This document shows positions 25,160 through 34,175 of a stretch of 64,000 nucleotides of DNA, in pieces. The translations under genes and the position numbers were made by a program. Under the pieces are notes generated by a model. It had not been told where the DNA came from. It saw only the letters and a program-made list of their open reading frames with translations, and made no database searches. The DNA comes from Fodinibacter sp963811825 (GTDB lineage Bacteria > Actinomycetota > Actinomycetes > Actinomycetales > Dermatophilaceae), in the NCBI GenBank assembly GCA_963811825.1, contig CAWESS010000024.1:1-64000 (forward strand). Direction: 5' to 3'. The stretch's first letter is position 1; each line of letters starts with the position of its first letter.

Positions 25160-27287
25160 CCGACACCGACAGGATCAGCGGCACGGCCAGCGTGGCGCCC
25201 ACCGCCGGGATGGCCACCCCGGAGTCGTTGATGAGGAAGCCGATCGTCAACGTGATGAGCAGCGCGATGAGCCCGGCCCGCAGCGTCGGCGCCTGGTCGT
25301 AGGAGCGCTGCATCGCGCGCGAGCCCCACGAGGTCGGCCGCGCCAGGACGTAGATGACGAACAGCAGGGCCGCCGGCACGAGCAGGGTCAGCGGAGCGTT
25401 CCCGAGCAGGATGCCGAGGTTCTGCTCGCCCTTGCGGATGACGATGTCCAGGGCGTTGCCGTCGAGGATCGACTGCATGAAGCGCCCGAGGTGGCTGCGC
25501 GCCGCGGGTGGCCGCAGCCAGTCGGCGAAGGCGATGAGGAAGAACAGTCCGACGACCGCGGACCCGATGATCAGCACCCGTTGCCACGTCATCTTCAGGC
25601 CCAGGACGGCGAACACGAGGTAGGCGATCCCGGGGATGAGGGCTGGCGGCCCGCCGCCGTCGGCGCCCCAGAACGGCATGGCGTTGACCACGACCGCGAA
25701 CCCGCCGATGGCCCCCACGGCGAGGGCTGCCGCCTTGCGTCGCCCGGCGAGGACCAGCCACGACGAGACGGCGGTGCTCAGCAGGATCGTCGCCGTCGCG
25801 AACAGCGCGAACGTCGTGTTGCCCATGCCGTAGAAGCGACCACCGACCACCGGCTGCAGGCCCATGAGCGACGAGAGCTGCAGGCGCGCACCGGTCATGA
25901 CGTCGACGGCGAGCACGACCATCGTCACCGCCGACACGAACCCCATCGGCCCGAGCGCGAAGTGCCGCCACGGACCCCGCAGCGCCGCCGTCGCGATGAG
26001 CGCCACGAACACCCCGACCGCGGCGACGACCGCGATCATCTCGATGGGGAAGCGCCACCAGGGCAGCAGGTTCGCGAGGAAGGTCGACACCGGCACGCTG
26101 GCCGCGGCCACCGCCAGCACGCGCACCCGCGAGAGCACCTTCACGCGGCTGGCCTCGGTGCCGAGCCGGCCCTTCCACACGAGCAGCACGATGAGGTAGA
26201 TCACGAGCTGGCCGTAGGCGAAGACGGTGAAGAACGGCTCGACGAGGCTGTGCACGTCGTGGCTGGCCTCGTCGTAGTCCCGCAGCGTCGTCAGCCGCGC
26301 CTCGGCACGGCTCTGGGAGTTGTCGGGCGCGGGCTTGACGGTGAGCGGGGCGCCGCTCACGGCATCCGGCACCGGGAGGCCGACCGACCGCAGCACGGTC
26401 GCGGTGATGTCGGGGAGCTGGGCCAGCCCCGCCTGCCTCGTCGAGCCGGACACGAGCACCCCGGGCCCGAAGTGGGGGCCACGCGCGATGACGAGGCGCA
26501 GGCGTTCGCTCGTCCCGGCATCCGAGAGCGACGCCACGATGTACTCGGCGCCGTTCGGGCCGGCGGCGATCACCTCGCCGATGCGGGCGTCGATGGCGGC
26601 CAGCTGCTCGGCCTTGGTGCCCGAGGTGACCTCGCCCGGCGCGACGTCGTCGGGATCGCGCAGGGAGCCGACGTCCACGATGGTCACGGGGCAGGCGTTG
26701 AGGTCCTCGAGGAGGGTCGCGGCGGTCCACGTGTTGTAGTGCTCGACCTGGCCGTCCTCGGTGGCGCCACCGACCGCGGCATACGGCTGCACGGCCTTGA
26801 CACAGCGACCGCCGGCGGCGGCCGTGTCGCCGAGCAACCCGAGCTCGGCGACGAACCGCCGGTCGGCTGCGGTTGAGACATAGGCGGGCCACGAGGTGAC
26901 GAGGCCGTCGTCGGTGACGGTGGGCGGCGGCGGACACGGACGGTTCGCCGGGTTGTCGGCGTCCCCGGTGCGCTCCGCGGCCGCGCGGCTGCCTGACGAC
27001 ACCCCGAGCCAGCCGTCGATGGGGCAGGTGTTGGAGTTGACCGACCGCACCGAGAGCGCGGCCGACGAACCGTCGCGCAGCAGCAACCAGAGGTTGGGGG
27101 TGGTGTCCTCGTCGACGTCCGACCAGCTGATGCCTCCGGTGCCGATGAGGACGACCGCGCCCGCGGGGTCGTCCAGGGCCGATGGCCCACTCGCCCCGGC
27201 CGCGTTCGACCACGGTGCGGCGCCCAGAAGGAAGCCCATGGCGAGGCTCACCAGGGCGACCGCGACCGCGAAGGCTCTGCGCACCAC
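25095..27287 (-). CDS. Alkaline-phosphatase-superfamily-like membrane protein
   Basis: About 730 residues. A signal anchor (VVRRAFAVAVALVSLAMGF) precedes a soluble extracytoplasmic domain that begins VVLIGTGGISWSDVDEDTTP and continues CPIDGWLGVSSGSRAA. The TPxL and CPxDGWL pattern, with IVASLSDAGT further on, resembles the metal-binding core of alkaline-phosphatase-fold proteins. About nine membrane spans follow from residue 370 on, with a conserved-looking GGRFYGMGNTTFALFATA loop. GTG 27287 is preferred because TATGGT begins 13 nt upstream; ATG 27299 or 27374 are alternatives. It lies within the glycosyltransferase group, so an envelope-lipid or polysaccharide role is likely. Specific reaction unknown. 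Confidence 0.65.
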   Translation of the reverse strand: MVRRAFAVAVALVSLAMGFLLGAAPWSNAAGASGPSALDDPAGAVVLIGTGGISWSDVDEDTTPNLWLLLRDGSSAALSVRSVNSNTCPIDGWLGVSSGSRAAAERTGDADNPANRPCPPPPTVTDDGLVTSWPAYVSTAADRRFVAELGLLGDTAAAGGRCVKAVQPYAAVGGATEDGQVEHYNTWTAATLLEDLNACPVTIVDVGSLRDPDDVAPGEVTSGTKAEQLAAIDARIGEVIAAGPNGAEYIVASLSDAGTSERLRLVIARGPHFGPGVLVSGSTRQAGLAQLPDITATVLRSVGLPVPDAVSGAPLTVKPAPDNSQSRAEARLTTLRDYDEASHDVHSLVEPFFTVFAYGQLVIYLIVLLVWKGRLGTEASRVKVLSRVRVLAVAAASVPVSTFLANLLPWWRFPIEMIAVVAAVGVFVALIATAALRGPWRHFALGPMGFVSAVTMVVLAVDVMTGARLQLSSLMGLQPVVGGRFYGMGNTTFALFATATILLSTAVSSWLVLAGRRKAAALAVGAIGGFAVVVNAMPFWGADGGGPPALIPGIAYLVFAVLGLKMTWQRVLIIGSAVVGLFFLIAFADWLRPPAARSHLGRFMQSILDGNALDIVIRKGEQNLGILLGNAPLTLLVPAALLFVIYVLARPTSWGSRAMQRSYDQAPTLRAGLIALLITLTIGFLINDSGVAIPAVGATLAVPLILSVSVTYLLDEARAAAQTRSARQRR

Positions 27288-27427
27288 GGGGGACACCATA
27301 CGGGCGGCTCCCGAACGTCCCGAACCGCTGGCTGGGAGTCTTCTCAGGAACGGCGCCGGGTCGGTCGGGCCCATGACGATGCCGCGACGATGCCGCGACG
27401 AGGCCGCGCGACCGCCAGAATGGGACG

Positions 27428-28719
27428 GTGAGCACCCGAGCAGGCGGCACCGTCCCGCGGTACCGCTGGCTCCTCGCCGCGGTGCTCATCGCGTCGCGGC
27501 GCTGCCCGTCGTGCTGCGCTACCTCGTGTTCTGGCCGATGGACCAGTGGCAGGTCGACGTCGAGGTCTACCGCGACGCGGGGGTGTCGATCCTCACCGGC
27601 CGGCCGATCTACTCCGCGCTCACCGAGAGCCCGCAGCTGCTGCCGTTCACCTACCCCCCGTTCGCGGCGCTGCTGTCCATCCCGCTGGCCCTGATGCCGT
27701 TCGCGGCCGCCGGCTGGCTGTGGACCGGCCTGCAGGTGCTCGCGACCACGGCGATCGTCTGGTACTCCGGGTACCGCCTCATCCACCGGGCCGGACCGTG
27801 GATGCCGCTCGCCCTGGCCGCGCTCACCGCACCGATGCTGTGGCTGCACCCGGTGAGCGACGGCATCCGCTTCGGTCAGGTCAACGCGTTCATCGTGCTG
27901 GCGTGCCTGATGGACCTGCGTGAGCCGCGCCCGGGGGTGCTGCGGCGGGTGCCGCGCGGGGTGCTCGTCGGGCTCGCGATGGCGATCAAGCTCACGCCCG
28001 GGGTGTTCGTCGTGCACTTCCTCGTGACCCGCCGCTGGCGCGAGGCCGCGACCGCGGTGGGCACGGCCGTCGCGGTGACGATCGGCATGTGGGTGCTGAT
28101 GCCGCACGCGTCGTTCGCGTTCTGGGGCGGGGCGCTGCAGGACCCCGCCCGGCTCGGGCCGAACATGGGCACGTCCAACCAGTCGTTGCGAGGGCTGTTG
28201 TTGCGCATCGGGCCGGACGGGATGCCGGGCACGCTCCTGTGGTTGGTCTGCGTCGCCGTCGTCGGTGGGTTCGGTTTCTGGCTGGCGCGACGGCTGTTCG
28301 TGCAGGGCGACTCCATCGGGGAGGTCGCCGCCGTGGGGCTGATGGCCTGCCTCCTGTCACCGGTCGCGTGGATCCACCACTTCCACTGGATCGTCGTCGT
28401 CGTGTTCGCGCTGCTCGGGGCCGACCCGCTGCGCGACCGTCGGCGGCTGTGGGCCGGGCTCGGGGTGACGGCGTTCTTCCTGTGCCGGCTGCCGTGGTGG
28501 GGGATCTCGTGGCTGAACCAGCGCGACTGGCCAGAGCTGCCCGGGCGGTTGCTGCAGAACGCCGACGTGGCCGGGGCGCTGGGGGCGCTGGTGCTGCTGT
28601 GGTGGGTCACGCGTGACGACCCCGCCCGGGTCGAGGTGATACCGCGCGGATCCGCGAGCGATAACACCTCGACCGAGGATGCCGGTCAGAGGACTCCGGC
28701 GATCTCCAGGGCCGAGTAG
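27428..28719 (+). CDS. DUF2029/GT87 family membrane glycosyltransferase (frameshifted)
   Basis: About 430 residues, some ten to twelve spans. Key features are DQWQVDVEVYRDAGVSILTG and PFTYPPFAALLSIPLALMPF (the acidic loop and YPP motif of GT87), HPVSDGIRFGQVNAFIVLAC, MAIKLTPGVFVVHFLVTRRW and SPVAWIHHFHWIV. These match actinobacterial alpha-mannosyltransferases using polyprenyl-phosphate mannose (PimE and relatives). One base is missing near 27490, close to the start. GTG 27428 has CAGAAT 12 nt upstream. It extends 34 bp into the convergent GDT1 gene. Confidence 0.85.
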
Positions 28720-29300
28720 GCGGCGAGCAGCAGGCACACCGTTCCGCCGATCCGTCGGATGGTCGACAGCCGCAGGCGGGTGAGCAGGGTGCGCCCGAGC
28801 CCCGCGGCCAGCCCGGACACCGTCGCGAGGGCCAGGAAGGCACCGACGAAGACGGACAGCGGGTCGTCGTAGCGCACCACGAGCGAGGCGGTGAGGATCT
28901 GGCTCAGGTCGCCCCACTCGGCGAGGAAGAGGATCGTGAAGCAGAGGGTGACCACGCGCCAGCCGACGACCTGACGGGCGGCCTTGGCGCCGAACTCCTC
29001 CTCGGTCTCGGCCTCCTCCTCGTCGGCGTCCCCGGCGCCGCGCAGCAGCAGGATGCCGCCGATGAGGAACATCGTCGCCGCGAACACCTCGACGGCGGTG
29101 CGGGGCAGCTGCGCGAGCAGGCCACCGGCGGTCACCGCGATCGCCGTCTGCACGAAGAAGGCCAGGCACACCCCGATCCAGACGAGCAGCGGCCGGAAGC
29201 GGGTGGACATCACGAGCGTCGCGATGAAGGTCTTGTCGGGCAGCTCGACGACGAAGATCGTGCCGAAGACGATGGCGACGGTCGCGAGGTCGAGAGGCAC
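28686..29300 (-). CDS. TMEM165/GDT1 family (UPF0016) cation transporter
   Basis: About 204 residues, six membrane spans in two homologous halves. Each half carries the signature acidic motif: ELPDKTFIATLVM in the first and AEWGDLSQILTASLV in the second, with an acidic loop between (EEEAETEEE). Relatives export Mn2+ or exchange Ca2+/Mn2+ for protons. GTG 29300 is preferred because TAGGGT begins 13 nt upstream, whereas ATG 29309 lies too close to it. No manganese riboswitch was recognised. Confidence 0.85.
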   Translation of the reverse strand: MPLDLATVAIVFGTIFVVELPDKTFIATLVMSTRFRPLLVWIGVCLAFFVQTAIAVTAGGLLAQLPRTAVEVFAATMFLIGGILLLRGAGDADEEEAETEEEFGAKAARQVVGWRVVTLCFTILFLAEWGDLSQILTASLVVRYDDPLSVFVGAFLALATVSGLAAGLGRTLLTRLRLSTIRRIGGTVCLLLAAYSALEIAGVL

Positions 29301-29424
29301 GGCATCCACCCTAGGCAGGTGACCCGCCGTCAGGCGAAGCGGTCCGTCGCCATCAGTCGCGGTGGTTTGGTGCAGCGGGTGGAATGCCCGGCCGGGTCGT
29401 GACGCCAGCGCCTAGCCTGTCGAT

Positions 29425-30384
29425 GTGTCCGCACCCACCCCGCCCGACCCCACCACCCCCCAGCGATACGGCTTCCTCGGCCCCGAGGGCACCTTCACCT
29501 CGATGGCCCTGGACGCGTGGCGCCCCGCGAGCGACGGCGAGCGCCTGACCTTCGGCTCGGTCGACGCGGCCCTGACCGCCCTGCGCGCCGGCGACATCGA
29601 CGCCGCGATGGTGCCGATCGAGAACTCCGTCGAGGGCGGGGTCTCCGCGACCCTCGACGCGCTCGCCAGCGGTGAGCCGCTCGTCGTCGTCGGCGAGGTG
29701 CTCGTGCCGATCACCTTCGTCCTGGCCGCAGCCCGCGGAACCCCGAAGGAGGCCGTGCGCGCGGTCGGCACGCACTCGCACGCGTGGGCGCAGGTTCGCG
29801 GGTGGATGGGTGAGAACCTCCCGGATGCCGTGTACGTGCCGACACTGTCGACCGCCTCCGCGGCCGAGGCCCTGGAGCAGGGTCCGCAGCCGTTCGAGGC
29901 CGCCGTGTGTGCACCGTCGGCGGCCCGCCTGCACGGGCTCGCGGTGCTCGCGGAGGGCATCGGCGACATGCAGGCCGCCGTGACCCGCTTCGTCCTCGTC
30001 GCCCGGCCGGGGCAGCTGCCCGAGCGCACCGGGGCCGACAAGACGACGGTCGTGCTGTTCCAGCGTGACGACCACGCCGGTGGGCTGCTCGCGCTGCTCG
30101 AGCAGTTCGCGGCACGTGGCATCAACATGACCCGGCTCGAGTCTCGACCGACCAAGGAGTCGATGGGCTCGTACTGCTTCTCCATCGACCTCGAGGGGCA
30201 CGTGCTGGACGAGCGGGTCGGTGAGGCGCTCATGGGCCTGAAGCGGATCTGCTCGGAGGTGCGCTTCCTCGGGTCCTACCCGCGGGCCGACGAGCAGCGG
30301 GCGACGATCGCACCGCTCACGGGTGACGAGGACTTCTCGGCCGCCCGGTCCTGGCTGTCAGGGCTGCGCTCCGGCCGCTCCTGA
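29425..30384 (+). CDS. pheA: Prephenate dehydratase
   Basis: A protein of 319 residues that converts prephenate to phenylpyruvate in phenylalanine synthesis. Catalytic-domain motifs: YGFLGPEGTFTSMALDAW, MVPIENSVEGGVSATLDAL and the VTRFVLVARPG strand containing the Thr-Arg-Phe signature. The regulatory ACT domain (about residues 205-290) has LLEQFAARGINMTRLESRPT and GSYCFSIDLEGH, the phenylalanine-binding ESRP site. No chorismate mutase domain is fused. TAGCCT begins 12 nt before the GTG. The palindromic array starts within its stop codon. Confidence 0.92.
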   Translation: MSAPTPPDPTTPQRYGFLGPEGTFTSMALDAWRPASDGERLTFGSVDAALTALRAGDIDAAMVPIENSVEGGVSATLDALASGEPLVVVGEVLVPITFVLAAARGTPKEAVRAVGTHSHAWAQVRGWMGENLPDAVYVPTLSTASAAEALEQGPQPFEAAVCAPSAARLHGLAVLAEGIGDMQAAVTRFVLVARPGQLPERTGADKTTVVLFQRDDHAGGLLALLEQFAARGINMTRLESRPTKESMGSYCFSIDLEGHVLDERVGEALMGLKRICSEVRFLGSYPRADEQRATIAPLTGDEDFSAARSWLSGLRSGRS

Positions 30385-30487
30385 AGTTCTCCGTCATCCC
30401 AGTGACGGCGGAGAAATCCCGAGCGGCGGAGAAATATCCCCGCCAGGGATGAACTTCCCCGTCACCCAGTGACGGCGGAGAAGTTCA
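30383..30487. repeat. Palindromic repeat array between pheA and the acyltransferase
   Basis: Two related hairpin units (30383-30415 and 30450-30487) and a partial unit between them share GGCGGAGAA (three copies) and CAGTGACGGCGGAGAA (two copies). The second unit is framed by perfect arms TGAACTTC and GAAGTTCA with inner CCGTCA/TGACGG. The array likely terminates both convergent genes, and it also encodes the last residues of the acyltransferase. Confidence 0.75.
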
Positions 30488-31500
30488 CGCAGGGTGCCGC
30501 CGTGCTCGGTCACCCAGATGTCGACCTCGGTCCAGCGCTCGTTGAGCCACGCCTCGAAGGCCTCGGGCTCGCTGGGCACGGTGTCCGCGGCATAGGTCCA
30601 CGTCCGCACCACGAACGGCCGGTCCGTGAAGGGCATCGCGTCCCAGATCATCCGCGGGCTCGACAGCTGGGCGAGCCCCACGTGGGCCAGCACCATGACG
30701 TCGGCGCCGGGGCGGGCCGACCGGGCGGCCCACGCCCCCTTGACGCGCGGCGGCAGGACGTTGCGCAGCTCCTCCGCCCGGCGGGCCAGGGAGTGGTCCC
30801 CGCGCTCGCGCATCCGCTGGATCAGGCCCGCGCGACGGGTCGGGGTCCAGTTCTGGCCCTCGGGGAAGATCACGAACACGTCGCCGTCGGCCATCGTCGC
30901 AGCCATCTCCGCCAACCCTGCGGCGCGGTCCTCGCCGGGCCGGGCCTGCGCCGGCATGAAGAACGACTGCAGCCGGGACAGGATGGTGTCGATGCCCGGG
31001 TCCCACCGCAGCGCCTCGGCGAGCACGATGCGGGGCAGGCGCCCGGCGGTCCGTGAGAGCAGCCACGCGATGGCCAGCGAGTCGGCGGGCCCGGCGTGGC
31101 GGGCGAGGGCGAGCAGGGGCTCCTCGTCGGAGCCGAAGTGCATCCGGTCCTCGAGCACCACCTCGAGCCCGACCCACCGGCGGGCGTAGTACATCAGCGA
31201 GTCCAGGGCCTGGGAGAACACCCTCTCGTGGTCCTCGCGCCACGTCGGCGACGAGTGGTCGGGCGACTTGGCGTACAGCGCCCAGCAGGCGAGCAGCATC
31301 CGGATGTCGACCCACATGAGGACGACGGCCAGGCACGAGGCGCGGAACAGCCGGGCCCGTCGGTCGACGACCACCATGAAGGCCCCGGCGATGATCACGG
31401 GCACCATCAGCCCGGTGACGACCACCCCGACGAACGGCCACACGACGTGCAGCACGCGCCGCACGGCGAGCGGGGGAGGGGGAATGCTGCGAGCGCCCAT
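30394..31500 (-). CDS. PlsC-like 1-acylglycerol-3-phosphate acyltransferase
   Basis: A protein of 368 residues. Two N-terminal membrane spans (WPFVGVVVTGLMVPVIIAG and a second around residue 55) precede the acyltransferase fold. The HX4D motif appears as HAGPAD (about residue 140), and the phosphate-binding motif as FVIFPEGQNWTP. TACGCT lies 13 nt upstream of the ATG (leaderless spacing). The last 24 or so residues (WVTGKFIPGGDISPPL and on) are encoded by the palindromic array, so the native C-terminus was probably shorter. It lies next to an acyl-CoA synthetase, consistent with membrane-lipid synthesis. Confidence 0.8.
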   Translation of the reverse strand: MGARSIPPPPLAVRRVLHVVWPFVGVVVTGLMVPVIIAGAFMVVVDRRARLFRASCLAVVLMWVDIRMLLACWALYAKSPDHSSPTWREDHERVFSQALDSLMYYARRWVGLEVVLEDRMHFGSDEEPLLALARHAGPADSLAIAWLLSRTAGRLPRIVLAEALRWDPGIDTILSRLQSFFMPAQARPGEDRAAGLAEMAATMADGDVFVIFPEGQNWTPTRRAGLIQRMRERGDHSLARRAEELRNVLPPRVKGAWAARSARPGADVMVLAHVGLAQLSSPRMIWDAMPFTDRPFVVRTWTYAADTVPSEPEAFEAWLNERWTEVDIWVTEHGGTLRELLRRHWVTGKFIPGGDISPPLGISPPSLG

Positions 31501-31639
31501 GGCGGTCAGCGTATGCCCACGGTGATGCTCCGCGGATGCCGTCGGACGCTCACCGGATGCCGTCGAAGCGCCCACCGTCCGCGGGTAGGTTGGACCGCGC
31601 CGCGGCCCCCCGACACCGCGGCGGTGAGGACCACCCGCC

Positions 31640-33323
31640 ATGAGCGCTCCCGAGCCCTCCTGGGCATCGGCCTACGGACCAGGGGTGCCGCTGCACCTCG
31701 AGGCCTCCGAGCGCCACGCTCGTCGACCGGTTCGACCGTGCCGCCGCGAGCCACCCGCAGCGGGTCGCGCTCGAGTTCCTCGGCCGCACGACGACGTATG
31801 CCGCGATGGCCGGCCAGGTCTCCCGCGTCGCCGAGGGGCTGCGCCGGCTCGGCGTCGGCCCGGGTGACAGCGTCGCGCTCGTCATGCCGAACTGCCCGCA
31901 GAACGTCATCGCCTTCTGCGCGGTGCTGCGTCTCGGCGCGACGGTCGTCGAGCACAACCCGCTCTACACCGCGGGCGAGCTGCGGCTGCCGTTCATCGAC
32001 CACGGGGCGCGGGTGGCCATCGTCTGGGACAAGGTGGTCCCCGTCGTCGAGGAGCTGCGCGGCGACTGCGCCCTCGAGCACGTCGTCGCCGTCGACCTCA
32101 CGGCCGAGCTACCGCTGGCCAAGCGGCTCGCGCTGCGACTGCCGATCGCCAGGGCCCGCGCCTCCAGGGTGGCCCTCACGAGCCCGGCACCGGGCGCGCT
32201 CCCGTGGTCCGGGCTGGTCGCCGCGCCCCCGCTCGCCGCGTCCTTCCCCCGCCCGGGCGTGGACGACGTCGCCCTGCTCCTCTACACCTCGGGCACGACC
32301 GGCGTGCCGAAGGGTGTGCCGCTGCGGCACCGCAACCTCGCCGCGAACATCGACCAGGGCCGCGCCTGGGTGCCGGGGCTGCGCGAGGGCGAGGAGACCT
32401 TCCTGCTCGCCCTGCCGCTCTTCCACGCCTACGGCGTCACCGTCGGGATGCTGCTCGGCATCGACCTGGCCGCGACCCTCGTGCTCCTGCCCAAGCCCGA
32501 GGTCGCCCTGCTCATGGACGCCATCGAGCGCGCCGTGCCGACGTTCGTGCCGGCGGTGCCGCCGCTGTACGAGCGGATCGTCGACGAGGCGCAGCGGCGC
32601 GGGGTGGGCATCCACGGCATCCGGTACGGCCTGTCGGGGGCGATGCCCCTGCCGGCGCCGCTCGTCGAGCGCTGGGAGGCGGCCACCGGCGGCCTGCTCG
32701 TCGAGGGGTACGGGCTGACCGAGACGTCCCCGGTCGTCGTCGGCAACCCGATGACGACCGACCGACGGCCCGGGTCGATCGGGGTCCCGTTCCCGGACGT
32801 CCAGGTGCGCATCGCCGACCCCGACGACCTCGACCGCGAGATGCCGCTCGGCGAGCGCGGGGAGCTGCTCGTGAAGGGTCCGCAGGTGTTCGACGGCTAC
32901 CGCGGGATGCCGGAGGAGTCGGCTGCCGCGTTCCACGACGGCTGGTTCCTCACCGGCGACGTCGTGACGATGGACGAGAAGGGGTTCATCACCATCGTCG
33001 ACCGGATCAAGGAGGTCATCATCACCGGTGGCTTCAACGTCTACCCCTCCGAGGTCGAGGCGGTGCTGCGCCGGCACCCGGGCGTTCGCGATGCCGCCGT
33101 CGTCGGCGTGCTGCACCCCGAGAGCGGCAGCGAGGAGGTCGTCGCGGCCGTCGTCCTCGACCCGGGTGCCAGCCCGACGCCCGAGGCGCTGCACGACCAC
33201 GCCCGGGAGTCGCTGACCGGCTACAAGGTGCCCCGGCGCTACGTCGTGCTCGACGAGCTTCCCGTCAACGCCATGGGCAAGGTGCTTCGTCGCGAGGTGG
33301 TCAGGGAGATTCGAGGGCGGTGA
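31640..33323 (+). CDS. fadD: Long-chain fatty-acid--CoA ligase (frameshifted)
   Basis: About 560 residues, an AMP-forming enzyme that activates fatty acids with ATP and CoA. The P-loop-like motif is LLLYTSGTTGVPKGVPLRHR, then FHAYGVTVGML, LVEGYGLTETSPVVVGNPMT, GWFLTGDVVTMDEKGF, IVDRIKEVIITGGFNVYPSE and the catalytic Lys in VNAMGKVLRREV. The frame changes once near 31702 in the N-terminal region; the sense resumes as TLVDRFDRAAASHPQ. The gene converges with the patatin gene and overlaps it by 23 bp. Confidence 0.88.
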
Positions 33324-34134
33324 GGTAGGCGTCGGATGCCGTGTGCGCGGCATCCATGCGCTCGCGCATTCGCGAGATGCGCGCCTGGCCGATGGAGATG
33401 TTCGGCGCCTCGGACGACCCGCTCGGCAGGACGTGCAGGTCGACGTCGTCGGGCACCGACTCCATCTCGTGGACGAACCGGTGCCGCCGGGCGATCTCGA
33501 ACGCCACGGTCGCGACCTCCCACGGCTTGGTCGGCACCTTCAGCGGCTGCTCGACCCGGCCCACCTGGAGCACGAAGATGCGGGTGGCGCCGAGCGCCAG
33601 GGCGCGCCCGACGGGGATGGAGTGCACGAGCCCGCCGTCGAGGTAGTGGCGCTCGCCGATCTGCACCGGCGGGAAGAGGCCGGGCACCGAACAGGACGCG
33701 ACGACGGCATCCGTGAGGTCACCGTCCGTGAACCAGCGGCCGCTGGAGTCCTCGATGCACGCGGCGACGCACTGGAAGGAGACCTCGAGCTCCTCGAACC
33801 GGCTGACGGGCAGGTAGCGGGAGATGACGTGGCGCAGGGGTGCGTTGGAGAGCAGGTGCGTGCGGTACTTCGCGACGCGGGCGGCCTGGCGCATGGGGTT
33901 GTCGAGGAAGACCCCTTCCCGCACGACGGCCTCCCACACGGCGGCGAGGCGCTCGGCCCCCTCGACGCCCGGGTCGGCGGCGATGAAGGCACCGTTGAGG
34001 GCGCCGATGCTCGTGCCGAGGACGAGGTCGGGCCGGATGCCGTGCTCGGCCAGCGCCCGCACCATGCCGACCTCGCTCGAGCCGAGCACCCCACCGCCAC
34101 CGAGGACGTAGGCGGTGAGCTCCTCGCGTGGCAT
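33301..34134 (-). CDS. Patatin-like phospholipase
   Basis: A protein of 277 residues with the Ser-Asp dyad of patatins: oxyanion loop YVLGGGGVLGSSEVGM, nucleophile elbow VLGTSIGALNG (GxSxG), and DGG in RHYLDGGLVHSIPVG. It probably cleaves acyl esters of membrane lipids in the cytoplasm or at the membrane. There is no signal peptide. TAGATT begins 12 nt before the ATG, indicating a leaderless transcript. With the adjacent acyltransferase and acyl-CoA synthetase it forms a lipid-turnover group. Confidence 0.88.
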   Translation of the reverse strand: MPREELTAYVLGGGGVLGSSEVGMVRALAEHGIRPDLVLGTSIGALNGAFIAADPGVEGAERLAAVWEAVVREGVFLDNPMRQAARVAKYRTHLLSNAPLRHVISRYLPVSRFEELEVSFQCVAACIEDSSGRWFTDGDLTDAVVASCSVPGLFPPVQIGERHYLDGGLVHSIPVGRALALGATRIFVLQVGRVEQPLKVPTKPWEVATVAFEIARRHRFVHEMESVPDDVDLHVLPSGSSEAPNISIGQARISRMRERMDAAHTASDAYLTALESP

Positions 34135-34175
34135 GCCCCCAATCTATGGCGTCGGAGTCAGCCTGCGTCGTGACG

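Noticed and set aside
29301..29424. Possible manganese (yybP-ykoY) riboswitch before the GDT1 gene
   Set aside because: The expected conserved loops are absent, and TAGGGT 13 nt before GTG 29300 indicates a leaderless transcript.
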